From contig JAXFJE010000037.1 in the NCBI GenBank assembly GCA_034168985.1, positions 1-64,000 of the forward strand: a stretch of 64,000 nt of DNA, in the 5' to 3' direction. The notes beneath the pieces are model-generated. The model was given only the letters and a program-made list of their open reading frames with translations, did not search any database and had not been told where the DNA came from. Shown piece by piece: positions 1 through 8,721 of this stretch (the stretch's first letter is position 1; each line of letters starts with the position of its first letter). Source of the DNA: JALEVB01 sp022768265 (GTDB taxonomy: Bacteria > Bacillota_I > Bacilli_A > Erysipelotrichales > Erysipelotrichaceae). A program made the position numbers and the translations under genes.

Positions 1-693
1 ATCATAATAGTCAAAGATTTCTTTCGTATTAGCATCTATTTTCATGATATATCCAGTTGGATTTGTGGCAACATCAATATAATAATAACTTCTTGTTGAA
101 TCTGCTTCTTCACTAATATTAATCAATGTTAAATCTTCAAAGGTAAACCCTAAGTAGTCTAGTGCTGCATTAAGTGCTTCTTCTCTTGTTACCTTACCAG
201 GAACAAACTCATACAATTCTTCAACTGTGTAATATCCTGAAACATCAAATTTATCATCAAATTCTACATTATTTAGCTCAGATTCTGAATCATTATATCG
301 CCATACCACACCATCATTATTCACCAAACATGATATTTGATATCCTTTATGACCTGAAGACATATAGTTATCAGAATATGAAACGGTAAGCGCATATGGT
401 GTTTTTCCTTCTTCCTTAACCTTACTTGCTGCTTGGTCAAACAAATCATTTATTGTTGCGTAAACTTCCTTAGCAGCTTCTGAAGAAGATGATGATACAT
501 TCTTTGAACTTCCTGGTTTTTCAGCAGGCGTTGTTTCTGTAGTTGCAGGGGTAGTTGTTGTTTCCACAGTTGTAGTAGCTGATGGTGTTGTTTCAACTAC
601 TGGAGTTGTAGTTGTTGGAGTTTCTTCAGTGGGTGCTTTTGCACAACCACTTACAGCAACTAAGACCAATAATGACATTAATATCTTTTTCAT
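1..693 (-). CDS. lipoprotein with PepSY-like domain (partial)
   Basis: Open frame of 231 codons from an ATG at 693, with AGGA just upstream, running off the left edge; the C-terminus is missing. Seen: Lys-rich start, hydrophobic core and lipobox VSGC (Cys about residue 17), then a Thr/Pro/Ser/Glu linker to about residue 70. The visible end (TREEALNAAL, later IDANTKEIFDYYD) resembles a PepSY domain, which in other proteins is often an extracellular inhibitor or binding module. Probably a membrane-anchored surface protein. Its first 20 residues are nearly the same as those of the next gene to the right, so the two are paralogues at least in the export region. Function unknown. Confidence 0.75.
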   Translation of the reverse strand, partial: MKKILMSLLVLVAVSGCAKAPTEETPTTTTPVVETTPSATTTVETTTTPATTETTPAEKPGSSKNVSSSSSEAAKEVYATINDLFDQAASKVKEEGKTPYALTVSYSDNYMSSGHKGYQISCLVNNDGVVWRYNDSESELNNVEFDDKFDVSGYYTVEELYEFVPGKVTREEALNAALDYLGFTFEDLTLINISEEADSTRSYYYIDVATNPTGYIMKIDANTKEIFDYYD

Positions 694-944
694 TGTCAAA
701 TCCTCATTCTTTCTATTGTTATTTATATCCTAGCAAATATCTACTTTATTTTACAAGATAGTAAAACAGCCGTACTCAAGGGGTAAAAAAATTTACAAAT
801 AAGTACAAATACCTATACTTACTAGTTGATTATTATAATTAGTTACAGATAAAACTAATTTTTTCAAAAGCTATAATTATATATTCAAATTAAAACATAC
901 TTCATATTTTGTATTATTAAATATATAAGAAATAGAGCTTATAT
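694..944. other. AT-rich intergenic gap
   Basis: About 250 bases between the two lipoprotein genes. It holds the promoter side of the left gene and the 3' side of the right one. I see no ORF, RNA gene or convincing terminator. Confidence 0.5.
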
Positions 945-1529
945 TTATTTAACAAATACAGGTTTTATATAAACTTTACTTTGATTATAAACTTCCATAT
1001 ATTCTTCATTAGAAAACTGTGGAACTTTTAGTACAGAAAATTTGTCATTAGGATCAACAGAATCATATGCTTGATAGCCTTTGTGTTCATCATCATTTGG
1101 ATACATAGGGTAACCATTTTCATCGTTAGGCTGCACCATATCACCTTCGAAGAATCGACTTTGCGTTAACTCCCAATAGCATCCTTCCTGTTCCTTTTCA
1201 CATCCTTCAGGTTGAAAAACAAGCTGAAACACGATACTATCCTCTATATCACTAGTACTTTCATTATAGATATATAGTTTGGTATTTTCTGAAAGTTCAG
1301 GTATATATACTTCAATATGCCCATCAAATAATTGGTATTTACGTTCATTACCAACAGCTTCATATTCATAGCCATTTTCATCGACTAGCTTTGTTGGCTC
1401 TGTAGCAGCAGTAGCTGATGGCGTAGTTTCAATTACCGGAGTTGTGATTGTTGGTGTTTCTTCTTTTGGTGCTTTTGCACATCCACTTACAATAACCAAG
1501 ACCAAAAATGACATTAATACTTTTTTCAT
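945..1529 (-). CDS. lipoprotein, unknown function
   Basis: 194 residues. Starts MKKVLMSFLV and has lipobox VSGC with the modified Cys near residue 17, so it should be exported by Sec and anchored by lipid on the outer face of the membrane. A Thr/Pro-rich tether (about 20-48) precedes a globular domain I do not recognise, rich in acidic residues, Tyr and Trp. Two close cysteines (CEKEQEGC) could form a disulfide. RBS is GAGG. Paralogous at the N-terminus to the lipoprotein at the left edge; each gene seems to have its own promoter because about 250 AT-rich bases separate them. Length and signal are clear; no function can be assigned. Confidence 0.8.
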   Translation of the reverse strand: MKKVLMSFLVLVIVSGCAKAPKEETPTITTPVIETTPSATAATEPTKLVDENGYEYEAVGNERKYQLFDGHIEVYIPELSENTKLYIYNESTSDIEDSIVFQLVFQPEGCEKEQEGCYWELTQSRFFEGDMVQPNDENGYPMYPNDDEHKGYQAYDSVDPNDKFSVLKVPQFSNEEYMEVYNQSKVYIKPVFVK

Positions 1530-1721
1530 AACACATACCTCTTTTCTACATATTCATGTTTTTTTGTAGTCTAATATAATAAAAAAATATCTATATCTAT
1601 ATTACACCCTATATCTACTATTTGTAAATGTTTTTGTAGTTTTTCTACAATTTTTTGCGTTTTTAGCATTTCTATACCTACTATTAACCATAACCTAAAG
1701 CAAAGATATTTTTTAGTCAAA

Positions 1722-1757
1722 AATAAAAATATCGCCTTTGCTTAAAGCAAAAGCGAT
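1722..1757 (-). terminator. terminator of tRNA operon
   Basis: Inverted repeat around ATCGC/GCGAT with TTGCTT-AAAGCAA in the stem (731-743 against 744-757 of kb 1), followed on the minus strand by a T-rich tract. It lies directly downstream of the last tRNA. Confidence 0.7.
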
Positions 1758-1801
1758 TCGTTCTATTTATATTAAGTTGCTAAACACATCTAAATAATAA
1801 A

Positions 1802-1875
1802 TGGAGCGGATGATGGGAATCGAACCCACGTAGTCAGCTTGGAAGGCTGAAGTTCTACCATTGAACTACATCCGC
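1802..1875 (-). tRNA. tRNA-Gly (TCC)
   Basis: Cloverleaf with encoded CCA; anticodon loop CTTCCAA gives TCC. Last gene of the six-tRNA operon. Confidence 0.95.
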
Positions 1876-1881
1876 AAAAGA

Positions 1882-1957
1882 TGGTGTCCCGGAGAGGAAT
1901 CGAACCTCCGACCCACTGATTAAAAGTCAGTTGCTCTACCACCTGAGCTACCGGGAC
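1882..1957 (-). tRNA. tRNA-Lys (TTT)
   Basis: Seven-base acceptor stem GTCCCGG/CCGGGAC, encoded CCA, anticodon loop CTTTTAA. Confidence 0.95.
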
Positions 1958-1969
1958 AGATAATTTATT

Positions 1970-2045
1970 TGGCTGGGGCACCTGGATTTGAACCAGGGAA
2001 ATGACAGAGTCAAAGTCTGTTGCCTTACCGCTTGGCTATGCCCCA
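1970..2045 (-). tRNA. tRNA-Gln (TTG)
   Basis: Acceptor TGGGGCA/TGCCCCA with discriminator G and encoded CCA; anticodon loop CTTTGAC gives TTG. A second glutamine tRNA (CTG) lies at 43.9 kb. Confidence 0.95.
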
Positions 2046-2054
2046 ACTTGAAGA

Positions 2055-2139
2055 TGGTGGAGAAGGGCGGTTTCGAACCACCGAACCCATAGGGATCTGA
2101 TTTACAGTCAGACGCGTTTAGCCACTTCGCTACTTCTCC
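2055..2139 (-). tRNA. tRNA-Tyr (GTA)
   Basis: 85-base type II tRNA with a long variable arm, acceptor GGAGAAG/CTTCTCC, anticodon loop CTGTAAA gives GTA, encoded CCA. Confidence 0.95.
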
Positions 2140-2147
2140 AATAAAAA

Positions 2148-2223
2148 TGGTGCCGACTATAGGAATCGAACCTACAACCTATTGATTACAAATCAATTGC
2201 TCTGCCAATTGAGCTAAGTCGGC
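2148..2223 (-). tRNA. tRNA-Thr (TGT)
   Basis: Acceptor GCCGACT, anticodon loop TTTGTAA gives TGT, encoded CCA. Confidence 0.95.
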
Positions 2224-2235
2224 TTCTCACAAAAA

Positions 2236-2311
2236 TGGTGGAGGTTAACGGGCTCGAACCGCTGACCCTCTGCTTGTAAGGCAGATGCTCTCCCAACTGA
2301 GCTAAACCTCC
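2236..2311 (-). tRNA. tRNA-Val (TAC)
   Basis: Acceptor GGAGGTT/AACCTCC, anticodon loop CTTACAA gives TAC, encoded CCA. First gene of the operon. Confidence 0.95.
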
Positions 2312-2340
2312 ATCGTGTCGCTATTGACTAGCGCCTATAT

Positions 2341-2369
2341 AATATATCATGTTTAACATTTTATGTCAA
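2341..2369 (-). promoter_or_regulatory. promoter of tRNA operon
   Basis: Minus strand TTGACA (2369-2364), 17-base spacer, TATATT (2346-2341), ending 30 bases before tRNA-Val. One of the best sigma-A matches in the window; it should drive all six tRNAs. Confidence 0.8.
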
Positions 2370-2446
2370 CACTTTTTTTAAAACTTTTTTTGAAGTTTTA
2401 ATTTATATAAGTCACTTATCGAAAGCTTTTATATTCTACACGATTT

Positions 2447-2986
2447 TTAAAATAAATGCAAGAGCAAATTCAAAATTCCTGCTAATAACATTATCGAAAT
2501 TGGTCCTAGCTTGCTAAATTTTTGGACTATCATCACTACTACGAATATTCCGATCATTGCGAAATTAAAGCTAGCATTAGGATAGATGGCCGTTAAAAGG
2601 ATTGATAAACCACTTGAAGCAATCATTGCAACAATTGCTGGTCGCAAGCTTTTTAAGACGCTTTGTACCATCTTTAAATCATGATATTTGACATATATTA
2701 CCGTTATGATCCCTACGATGATCGATGAAGGTAGAATGCATCCTACGGTTGCTACTACCGACCCAAACACCCCCGCGATTTTTGTCCCTACAAACGTTGC
2801 CCCATTGATTGCAATTGGTCCTGGCGTCATTTGGGAAATCGTAATTAAATCAGTAAACTCACTCATTGTTAACCATTGATTCAATTCTACGACTTGTTGT
2901 TGAATCAAAGCAATCGATGCATATCCACCACCGAAGCTAAATAAACCTATTTGAAAAAAAGCTAATAACAATTTAAGATAGATCAT
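2447..2986 (-). CDS. chromate transporter family protein, half 2
   Basis: 179 residues, almost wholly membrane segments (about five). The start carries the CHR-domain signature FSFGGGYASIALI and later TPGPIAINGATFVG. In this family two short CHR proteins encoded side by side replace the fused 12-segment ChrA, which exports chromate by proton exchange; in gut bacteria the true substrate is often unknown. Its start overlaps the end of the partner gene by 14 bases, so the two are translationally coupled and probably form a heterodimer in the membrane. A LysR gene diverges from the pair. Confidence 0.88.
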   Translation of the reverse strand: MIYLKLLLAFFQIGLFSFGGGYASIALIQQQVVELNQWLTMSEFTDLITISQMTPGPIAINGATFVGTKIAGVFGSVVATVGCILPSSIIVGIITVIYVKYHDLKMVQSVLKSLRPAIVAMIASSGLSILLTAIYPNASFNFAMIGIFVVVMIVQKFSKLGPISIMLLAGILNLLLHLF

Positions 2987-3530
2987 CTTTTACCCCCATA
3001 AACGATTGAACGACCCCAATTATGATACAAACTAACACGATATACGCTACATTGACCCCAAAGAAGTACGAAGCAATAAAAGCTAAGATCATAACGCCCC
3101 AAGCAAAATAACCTTGCACTTGTTTAGACATATCAATTACGACCCCTGCGATCACAGCTGCTACCCCTACTTGCATGCCTTGTAGCATCAATGCTACGAT
3201 TTGATTTTGTATAAAGATATCGTAACACATTGAAATTAAGGTTATGATCACAAATGGCGGCAAGATCGTTGCAATGATAGCTACTAGCGAACCAATAAAT
3301 CCTGCCAAACGATAGCCAATAACAATTGCCCCATTAACCGCAATCGCGCCAGGCGCACTTTGAGCAATAGCTACTAAATTAAGCATCTCTTCATCATCGA
3401 TCCAATGCAATTCATCAACAAACTTTTTCTTCATCAAACTAACGATGACATAACCACCACCAAAAGTGAAGGCACTTAAATATAAAGTTGAAACAAATAA
3501 CTTAACTAATATATCTTTCTTTTTCCCCAT
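2973..3530 (-). CDS. chromate transporter family protein, half 1
   Basis: 185 residues with the CHR signature FTFGGGYVIVSLM near residue 21 and SAPGAIAVNGAIVIG in mid-protein, the same motifs as its downstream partner, so the pair arose by duplication. About five membrane segments. First gene of the two-gene operon; the start at 3530 has GGAGGG close upstream. The divergent LysR gene only 98 bases away probably controls it. Substrate (chromate, sulfate-like or another anion) cannot be read from the sequence. Confidence 0.88.
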   Translation of the reverse strand: MGKKKDILVKLFVSTLYLSAFTFGGGYVIVSLMKKKFVDELHWIDDEEMLNLVAIAQSAPGAIAVNGAIVIGYRLAGFIGSLVAIIATILPPFVIITLISMCYDIFIQNQIVALMLQGMQVGVAAVIAGVVIDMSKQVQGYFAWGVMILAFIASYFFGVNVAYIVLVCIIIGVVQSFMGVKDDLS

Positions 3531-3627
3531 GATTTCCCTCCGCTATTATTTTACGGCATTTTATTATATAATGATAATAGTATTTATTTATAATATTTAT
3601 AATATTTTTATTATGAAAGGAGCAAAT

Positions 3628-4503
3628 ATGACAATCCGCCATTTAATGATTTTCCTAGAAGTCTACCAATTGCAAAGCATCACTAAAGCAGCACAAAAAT
3701 TACATATCGCTCAACCTTCTATCAGTTTAGCGATCAAAGAATTAGAACAGCACTATAAGACTAAATTATTCGATCGCATCGCCAAAAAAATTTACCCCAC
3801 AGAAAGCGGACATCAGCTTTATAGCTACGCTGTCCACATCATTGCTTTATATAACGATATGGAAGATAACATCAAACAATGGGATCAATTAGGAGCGATC
3901 CATATCGGCTCAAGCATTACCATCGGTACCCATTTGCTTCCCCAAATCATCACCAAATACAAAGAAGCTTATCCTTCACTCTTAACTTATGTAACGGTAG
4001 ACAACACCAATACCATCGTTGCCAAAATTCTAGATAACAGCCTAGATATCGCTCTTATCGAAGGGCAGATCAAACATAACGACCTTATCTGTACGCCCTT
4101 TTTAGATGATCCAATGGAAGTCATTACCCCGCTAGATCATCCATTAGCCAAGCTAAAAACTGTCGATTTAAAGACCTTAAGCAATTATCCTTTTTTGACT
4201 AGAGAAAAAGATAGCGTTACACGTAAGCTCATCGATTCCTATTTTGCTACTTTGCAATTAAATATTAAACCTATATGGGAAAGTTCTAGCAATCAAGCTT
4301 TGATCAAAGCGGTCGAACATGATATTGGTATCGCTATTCTCCCATGCAAACTATTAAAAAAGGATCTAGAACAAGCGAAGATCGCTAAAATTGCTCTAGA
4401 TCCTCCGATCGATCGACAATTAAATATCATCCATCATCGTCGTAAATATATCACCCAGAATATCCAGGCTTTCAAGGACATTTGTATGCAAGTTACTTAC
4501 TAA
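3628..4503 (+). CDS. LysR family transcriptional regulator
   Basis: 291 residues from the ATG at 3628, chosen because AAAGGAG lies six bases upstream; the open frame reaches back to 3466 without another RBS. N-terminal winged helix-turn-helix (about 1-60, with AAQKLHIAQPSISLAIKELE) and a periplasmic-binding-like effector domain from about 90. Members bind DNA as tetramers and usually control a divergent gene, here the chromate-type transporter pair. The stop overlaps the convergent Mur ligase gene by 11 bases. No clear operator stands out in the extremely AT-rich 98-base gap. Confidence 0.9.
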   Translation: MTIRHLMIFLEVYQLQSITKAAQKLHIAQPSISLAIKELEQHYKTKLFDRIAKKIYPTESGHQLYSYAVHIIALYNDMEDNIKQWDQLGAIHIGSSITIGTHLLPQIITKYKEAYPSLLTYVTVDNTNTIVAKILDNSLDIALIEGQIKHNDLICTPFLDDPMEVITPLDHPLAKLKTVDLKTLSNYPFLTREKDSVTRKLIDSYFATLQLNIKPIWESSSNQALIKAVEHDIGIAILPCKLLKKDLEQAKIAKIALDPPIDRQLNIIHHRRKYITQNIQAFKDICMQVTY

Positions 4504-6061
4504 AAGCATCCGGAAGATCATTTTCCAACAGGATGATATCTTCTTTGCTTGCTAGTGCATAAACTTTATTAAAAGCTTCTTTTACGGTATCTACCACATA
4601 TACATCAGCCATCTTAAAATTGCTTTCTTCTAAGCCTTTATAGATCGGTAATGTTTGGGTAGGCCCAACCAAGATAACCACATCCACCTTACCTAACATC
4701 TGGCGACCAAACTCATGATTCATCGCATATTGTTGAGGCCCTAGATCAATCAGACCTGGGGTGATGATAAAACGCTTATTAGGCATCATGCTCATGACCT
4801 GTAAAGACATAGCAGCTCCTTCAGGATTTGAATTAAAGGCATTATCGATAAACGTATAGCCATTGATCTTTTTAACTTGCAAGCGATGCTCAACATAATC
4901 AACTTGTCTTACGCTTCTTGCTAATTCTGCCCAGCCTACCCCTAAATATCTAGCAACCGCGATCGCTGCTAAGATATTCATGATATTATGTTCACCTAAT
5001 AACTTCGTAGAAAAGGCATATTTTTCATTTTCATATAGCACATTAAACGTACTGCCATTTGGTGAATATTGGATATCTACCGCCCGATAAGTAGCATCAT
5101 TTTTAATACCATAAGTAACGATCTTACAGCTATTTTTGATCTGATAGCTACGAATATATTCATTATCGATATTGATGATCCCTAAGCCATCTTTAGGCAA
5201 GCATTCGATCATTTGCATCTTTTCTTTAATGATATTATCCATATTCTTAAAAGTTTGCAGATGTTGTGGGCCAATCGAAGTTACCAAACCAATTTGTGGT
5301 TTGACAAATTTGCACAAATAATTAATATCATTGACCTTATCCGCCCCCATCTCACACACAAAGACTTGATGAGTTGGTTTTAAGTGTTCACGAATGGTGA
5401 TCGTAATTCCCATAGGTGTATTAAAAGAAGCAGGAGTCATCAGTGATCTAAATCTATCCGAAATGACCGCTTGCACGATATTTTTGCTGGAAGTCTTACC
5501 ATAACTGCCCGTGATACCAATCTTGATAAGATTACGATGTTCTTTCAAGATTTTTTTAGCATCATGAATAAAATAATTTTGCACCAATTTTTCCATTGGC
5601 ATCGTAATGATTGCCATAGGATAGATCATCAACCAGTTCAAGACATATGCAATGATGATCAAGCCTGCTAGATCATCTAAAGCTACAAACCAAACAATGC
5701 TACCAATCAACAAAAGATCTAAGATTGCCAAGACCACGATCTGCCTTTTTACCCGTGCGGTATAAACAAGCGGTTTGATATAACTTTTCTTCGTTTCACG
5801 CCAATAATCATAAGCAGCAAGGACGATCATCAAGCCAAAACCTAGATACACCAAGATACCGTGTAAAAACATGTAACCGCCTATCATCAATACCAAGGCA
5901 ACGATCAAGGTCAGCAAAGTTTTTTTGCTTACATTATCATTAAGCCATTTGCCATAACGGCGTAATTCATATCTATTTTGTTGAAACATGTGCAAAGCAT
6001 GCTTGCTAGGTATCAACATCATCAAGCTTAGCAAAAGCAAAAAGATTATTTTCAATAACAT
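4493..6061 (-). CDS. membrane-fused MurF-like ligase
   Basis: 522 residues. About five hydrophobic segments fill residues 1-175; then a Mur ligase core with the P-loop GITGSYGKTSSKN (about 202-214), Mg/ATP residues in the CEMGAD region, and the MurF-like C-terminal motif DNAFNSNPEGA. MurF adds D-Ala-D-Ala to UDP-MurNAc-tripeptide in peptidoglycan synthesis. The usual soluble N-terminal substrate domain of MurF is not seen; the membrane block takes its place. It may be a membrane-tethered MurF or a relative with another acceptor. Co-transcribed with the alpha/beta hydrolase one base upstream. Confidence 0.8.
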   Translation of the reverse strand: MLLKIIFLLLLSLMMLIPSKHALHMFQQNRYELRRYGKWLNDNVSKKTLLTLIVALVLMIGGYMFLHGILVYLGFGLMIVLAAYDYWRETKKSYIKPLVYTARVKRQIVVLAILDLLLIGSIVWFVALDDLAGLIIIAYVLNWLMIYPMAIITMPMEKLVQNYFIHDAKKILKEHRNLIKIGITGSYGKTSSKNIVQAVISDRFRSLMTPASFNTPMGITITIREHLKPTHQVFVCEMGADKVNDINYLCKFVKPQIGLVTSIGPQHLQTFKNMDNIIKEKMQMIECLPKDGLGIINIDNEYIRSYQIKNSCKIVTYGIKNDATYRAVDIQYSPNGSTFNVLYENEKYAFSTKLLGEHNIMNILAAIAVARYLGVGWAELARSVRQVDYVEHRLQVKKINGYTFIDNAFNSNPEGAAMSLQVMSMMPNKRFIITPGLIDLGPQQYAMNHEFGRQMLGKVDVVILVGPTQTLPIYKGLEESNFKMADVYVVDTVKEAFNKVYALASKEDIILLENDLPDAFSK

Positions 6062-6062
6062 A

Positions 6063-6806
6063 CTATTCCCCCAAGAAGCTATCCACGATAGCTAAAAAAC
6101 GTTGTGGCTGATGAAAATAAGCATAATGATCATCATTTTCAAATACGATCAAAGCGCCATCCGCTAGATCATTAGCTAATTCTTCCCCCATCCACAGTGG
6201 TGTTGCATCATCATTTTCGCCAAAGATCAAGATTACTGGACATTTGATATGCGCTAACAATGGCTTAACATCATCATTAACAACTTTTACAAAAGTATCT
6301 TTCATGATCCCTGAGGCATTTTTATAATCGCTTGATCCAAAGTGTTGTTTAAACTTATCCACATTGGCCTGACCTGTTAAGCCCACTATTTTTTTCGCTA
6401 ATTTAAAGCTTTTGGTCTTTAGCTGATAATCTAATCCCCGTTTAGGCTTTAAACCAGCCGCCCCACACATCACCATTTTCTTTGTAGGATATTGAGCCGC
6501 ATAATGAAATGCCACTCTACACCCAAAAGAATGACCAATGATGATCGGATCACTAATGTCCAAGCGTACAAGCAACTCACGTAAAAGCTGACAATAATCT
6601 TCCACACTATATGCGCGATCTGGTTCCTGACTTTCACCATGGCCTGGAAAATCCAAATTTAAAACCTGAAAGCGGCTTTCAAGATGTTGTTGGATAAAGT
6701 CCATCATGATCATTTTTTGACCCCAGCCATGCAACAAGACAACACTAGGTCCTTGTCCACTAATTTTATAACATATATCAATATTATTAATTACTATATG
6801 TGCCAT
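6063..6806 (-). CDS. alpha/beta hydrolase
   Basis: 247 residues, cytoplasmic, no signal. Oxyanion motif LLHGWGQ near residue 24, nucleophile elbow GHSFGC (Ser about 97), acid in FGENDDATP and His in DDHYAYFHQP complete the catalytic triad. The cap helices lie at about 130-190. Ends one base before the membrane MurF-like gene, so they form an operon; a link to cell-wall metabolism is inference from position only. Substrate unknown. Good RBS (GGGAG). Confidence 0.88.
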   Translation of the reverse strand: MAHIVINNIDICYKISGQGPSVVLLHGWGQKMIMMDFIQQHLESRFQVLNLDFPGHGESQEPDRAYSVEDYCQLLRELLVRLDISDPIIIGHSFGCRVAFHYAAQYPTKKMVMCGAAGLKPKRGLDYQLKTKSFKLAKKIVGLTGQANVDKFKQHFGSSDYKNASGIMKDTFVKVVNDDVKPLLAHIKCPVILIFGENDDATPLWMGEELANDLADGALIVFENDDHYAYFHQPQRFLAIVDSFLGE

Positions 6807-6936
6807 ACGCTCTCCCTTTATCTAATTTATTGTACTATAACTACCTATTATTTTAAACGATATAAAAAATAAGAAAAATAAATATTGTAAAAATTAAGCA
6901 AATTTTATAAAATATAAATAAGAAAGGAAGGATGTT

Positions 6937-7302
6937 ATGTTTGAATGGGCCAAAGGCAATGCTTTCAGTCTTGTCGTTACTATTTACAACAACAATTTCA
7001 CTTTAAATAATTGTGCTGCTCAACATTTCCAAAACAGTAAATGGTGCATGATAGGCATTGACAAACTTAATCGCAAGGTTGCCATCAAGCCAGTAACTAA
7101 GCAACAAATCGATTTGAACCTCTTCCCATTAGAAAATCTACATAAGGTCTTTATGGGCAAAGGTTATGCTCGTATCAGCAATAAAGCGATCATCAATGAA
7201 ATTGCTGAATTATTACAACAAGAATGTAACGGGCAAAAATTTTCTTGTGAGTATGATCAACAAGAAGAAATGTTGATCATCGATCTAGCTCATCAATTAT
7301 AG
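6937..7302 (+). CDS. conserved-looking protein in SPFH operon
   Basis: 121 residues, no signal peptide or membrane segment. I do not recognise the family. It contains three cysteines and a mixed alpha/beta pattern, starts at an ATG with AAAGGAAGG upstream and is followed after 13 bases by the NfeD gene, then SPFH. The position suggests a cytoplasmic partner or an unrelated passenger of the membrane-microdomain operon. No function assigned. Confidence 0.7.
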   Translation: MFEWAKGNAFSLVVTIYNNNFTLNNCAAQHFQNSKWCMIGIDKLNRKVAIKPVTKQQIDLNLFPLENLHKVFMGKGYARISNKAIINEIAELLQQECNGQKFSCEYDQQEEMLIIDLAHQL

Positions 7303-7315
7303 GAGGATAAACAAA

Positions 7316-7741
7316 ATGTATTTTTGGCTATGGATCATCATTTTTATCATCAGCCTAATTGTCGAATTTTTAACTGCTGTCCAATTAGTTAGTTTTTGGT
7401 TTGCAATAGGTGCTATAGCAGCCTTGATAGCTAATCAGCTAAATGCTAGTTTTTTTATCCAATTAACCATTTTTTCAATCGTTTCGATCCTTTGTATCTT
7501 AATGGTTAGACCACTTGCTAGCAATTATTTGCGCGGTAATATCATCAGCACCAATGCTGATCGTGCCATCGGGCAACATGCCGCCTTGCTAAAAGAAATA
7601 ACAAGTGATAGCTGGGGTGAAATGAAAGTAAATAATGTCTTATGGCATTGCACTTCCATCGATGGCAAACCGATTGCCAAAGGCGCTATGGTAAAGGTCA
7701 AAGCTATTGAAGGCGCTAAACTAATTGTGGAAAGAATATAA
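7316..7741 (+). CDS. NfeD family membrane protein
   Basis: 141 residues: two or three membrane helices (about 1-65), then a small OB-fold-like C-terminal domain with IGQHAALLKEI and a late KGAMVKVKAIEG, the typical layout of short NfeD proteins. NfeD partners SPFH proteins and is thought to help organise membrane microdomains. RBS AGGAGG; 13 bases from the next gene, an SPFH protein, which is the family's usual neighbour. Confidence 0.85.
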   Translation: MYFWLWIIIFIISLIVEFLTAVQLVSFWFAIGAIAALIANQLNASFFIQLTIFSIVSILCILMVRPLASNYLRGNIISTNADRAIGQHAALLKEITSDSWGEMKVNNVLWHCTSIDGKPIAKGAMVKVKAIEGAKLIVERI

Positions 7742-7754
7742 GGAGGACATTAAT

Positions 7755-8663
7755 ATGATGAATTTTTTTAACTTTGTTTTAACGATCATTATCGTAGTAT
7801 TAGTTTTGGGTATCGTAGCAAGCTGTATCAAGATCGTTCCTCAAGCAAAGGCTTATGTGGTGGAAAGACTAGGCGCTTATCACAAAACCTGGGGCGTTGG
7901 CGTACACTTCAAGATTCCTTTCATTGATCGGGTAGCTTGTAAAGTTTCTTTAAAAGAAATCGTGCTAGACTTTGCTCCTCAACCCGTAATCACTGAAGAT
8001 AATGTTACGATGCAAATTGATACTGTCGTTTATTTTCAAATCACAGACCCTAAACTTTATACATATGGTGTTGAATCACCGATCGCAGCTTTAGAAAATT
8101 TAACTGCAACGACCCTACGTAACATCATCGGTGATCTTGAATTAGACGAAACCTTGACCTCTCGTGATATCATCAACTCCAAGATGCGCTCGATCTTAGA
8201 TGAAGCTACCGATCCTTGGGGCATTAAGGTCGGCCGTGTGGAAGTTAAAAACATAATCCCACCTACTGATATCCAAGAATCGATGGAAAAACAAATGCGT
8301 GCTGAACGTGAACGTCGTGAATCGATCTTAAGGGCAGAAGGGGAAAAACGCTCTGCTATCCTAACAGCGGAAGGTGAAAAAGAAGCAACTATCTTGCGAG
8401 CAACCGCTAAGAAAGAAGCCATGATCGCAGAAGCTGAAGGTCAAGCGCAAGCAATGGAACGTCTATTCGCTGCACAAGCTCGTGGTATCCAAATGATCAA
8501 TGAAGCCGATCCTTCGAAAGCATATTTGACCATCAAAGGTTTTGAAACCTTGAACAAGGTTGCCGATGGTAAGGCTACTAAATTGATCATCCCTTCTAAT
8601 ATCCAAGATATCACTGGTACGATTGCCTCTTTGGCCGAAGTCGTAAAATCACCAAAAGAATAA
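7755..8663 (+). CDS. SPFH/band 7 (stomatin-like) protein
   Basis: 302 residues from the ATG at 7755, with AGGAGG nine bases upstream; an earlier in-frame codon lies inside the preceding gene. One N-terminal membrane helix (about 6-26), then the SPFH/PHB domain (VPQAKAYVVERLGAY to about 200) and a coiled-coil stretch rich in AEGEK repeats (about 195-240). Such proteins oligomerise on the inner face of the membrane. Together with NfeD directly upstream this is a standard stomatin operon; a terminator follows at once. Confidence 0.93.
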   Translation: MMNFFNFVLTIIIVVLVLGIVASCIKIVPQAKAYVVERLGAYHKTWGVGVHFKIPFIDRVACKVSLKEIVLDFAPQPVITEDNVTMQIDTVVYFQITDPKLYTYGVESPIAALENLTATTLRNIIGDLELDETLTSRDIINSKMRSILDEATDPWGIKVGRVEVKNIIPPTDIQESMEKQMRAERERRESILRAEGEKRSAILTAEGEKEATILRATAKKEAMIAEAEGQAQAMERLFAAQARGIQMINEADPSKAYLTIKGFETLNKVADGKATKLIIPSNIQDITGTIASLAEVVKSPKE

Positions 8664-8669
8664 CAACAA

Positions 8670-8719
8670 AAAAAACACTTGAGCTGACATTGATATATCA
8701 TCGCTTCAAGTGTTTTTTT
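8670..8719. terminator. shared bidirectional terminator
   Basis: AACACTTGA paired with TCAAGTGTT, with A-tract on the left and T-tract on the right, lies between the convergent SPFH and HAD genes and can serve both. Confidence 0.8.
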
Positions 8720-8721
8720 CA

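Noticed and set aside
1790..1981. 63-codon ORF across the tRNA cluster
   Set aside because: It reads through tRNA genes on their own strand.
3541..3627. LysR operator in the gap before the chromate-type genes
   Set aside because: The gap is nearly all A and T; several weak dyads occur by chance and none stands out.
7725..7754. Earlier start for the SPFH gene
   Set aside because: That codon lies inside nfeD; the ATG at 7755 has an AGGAGG at proper distance.
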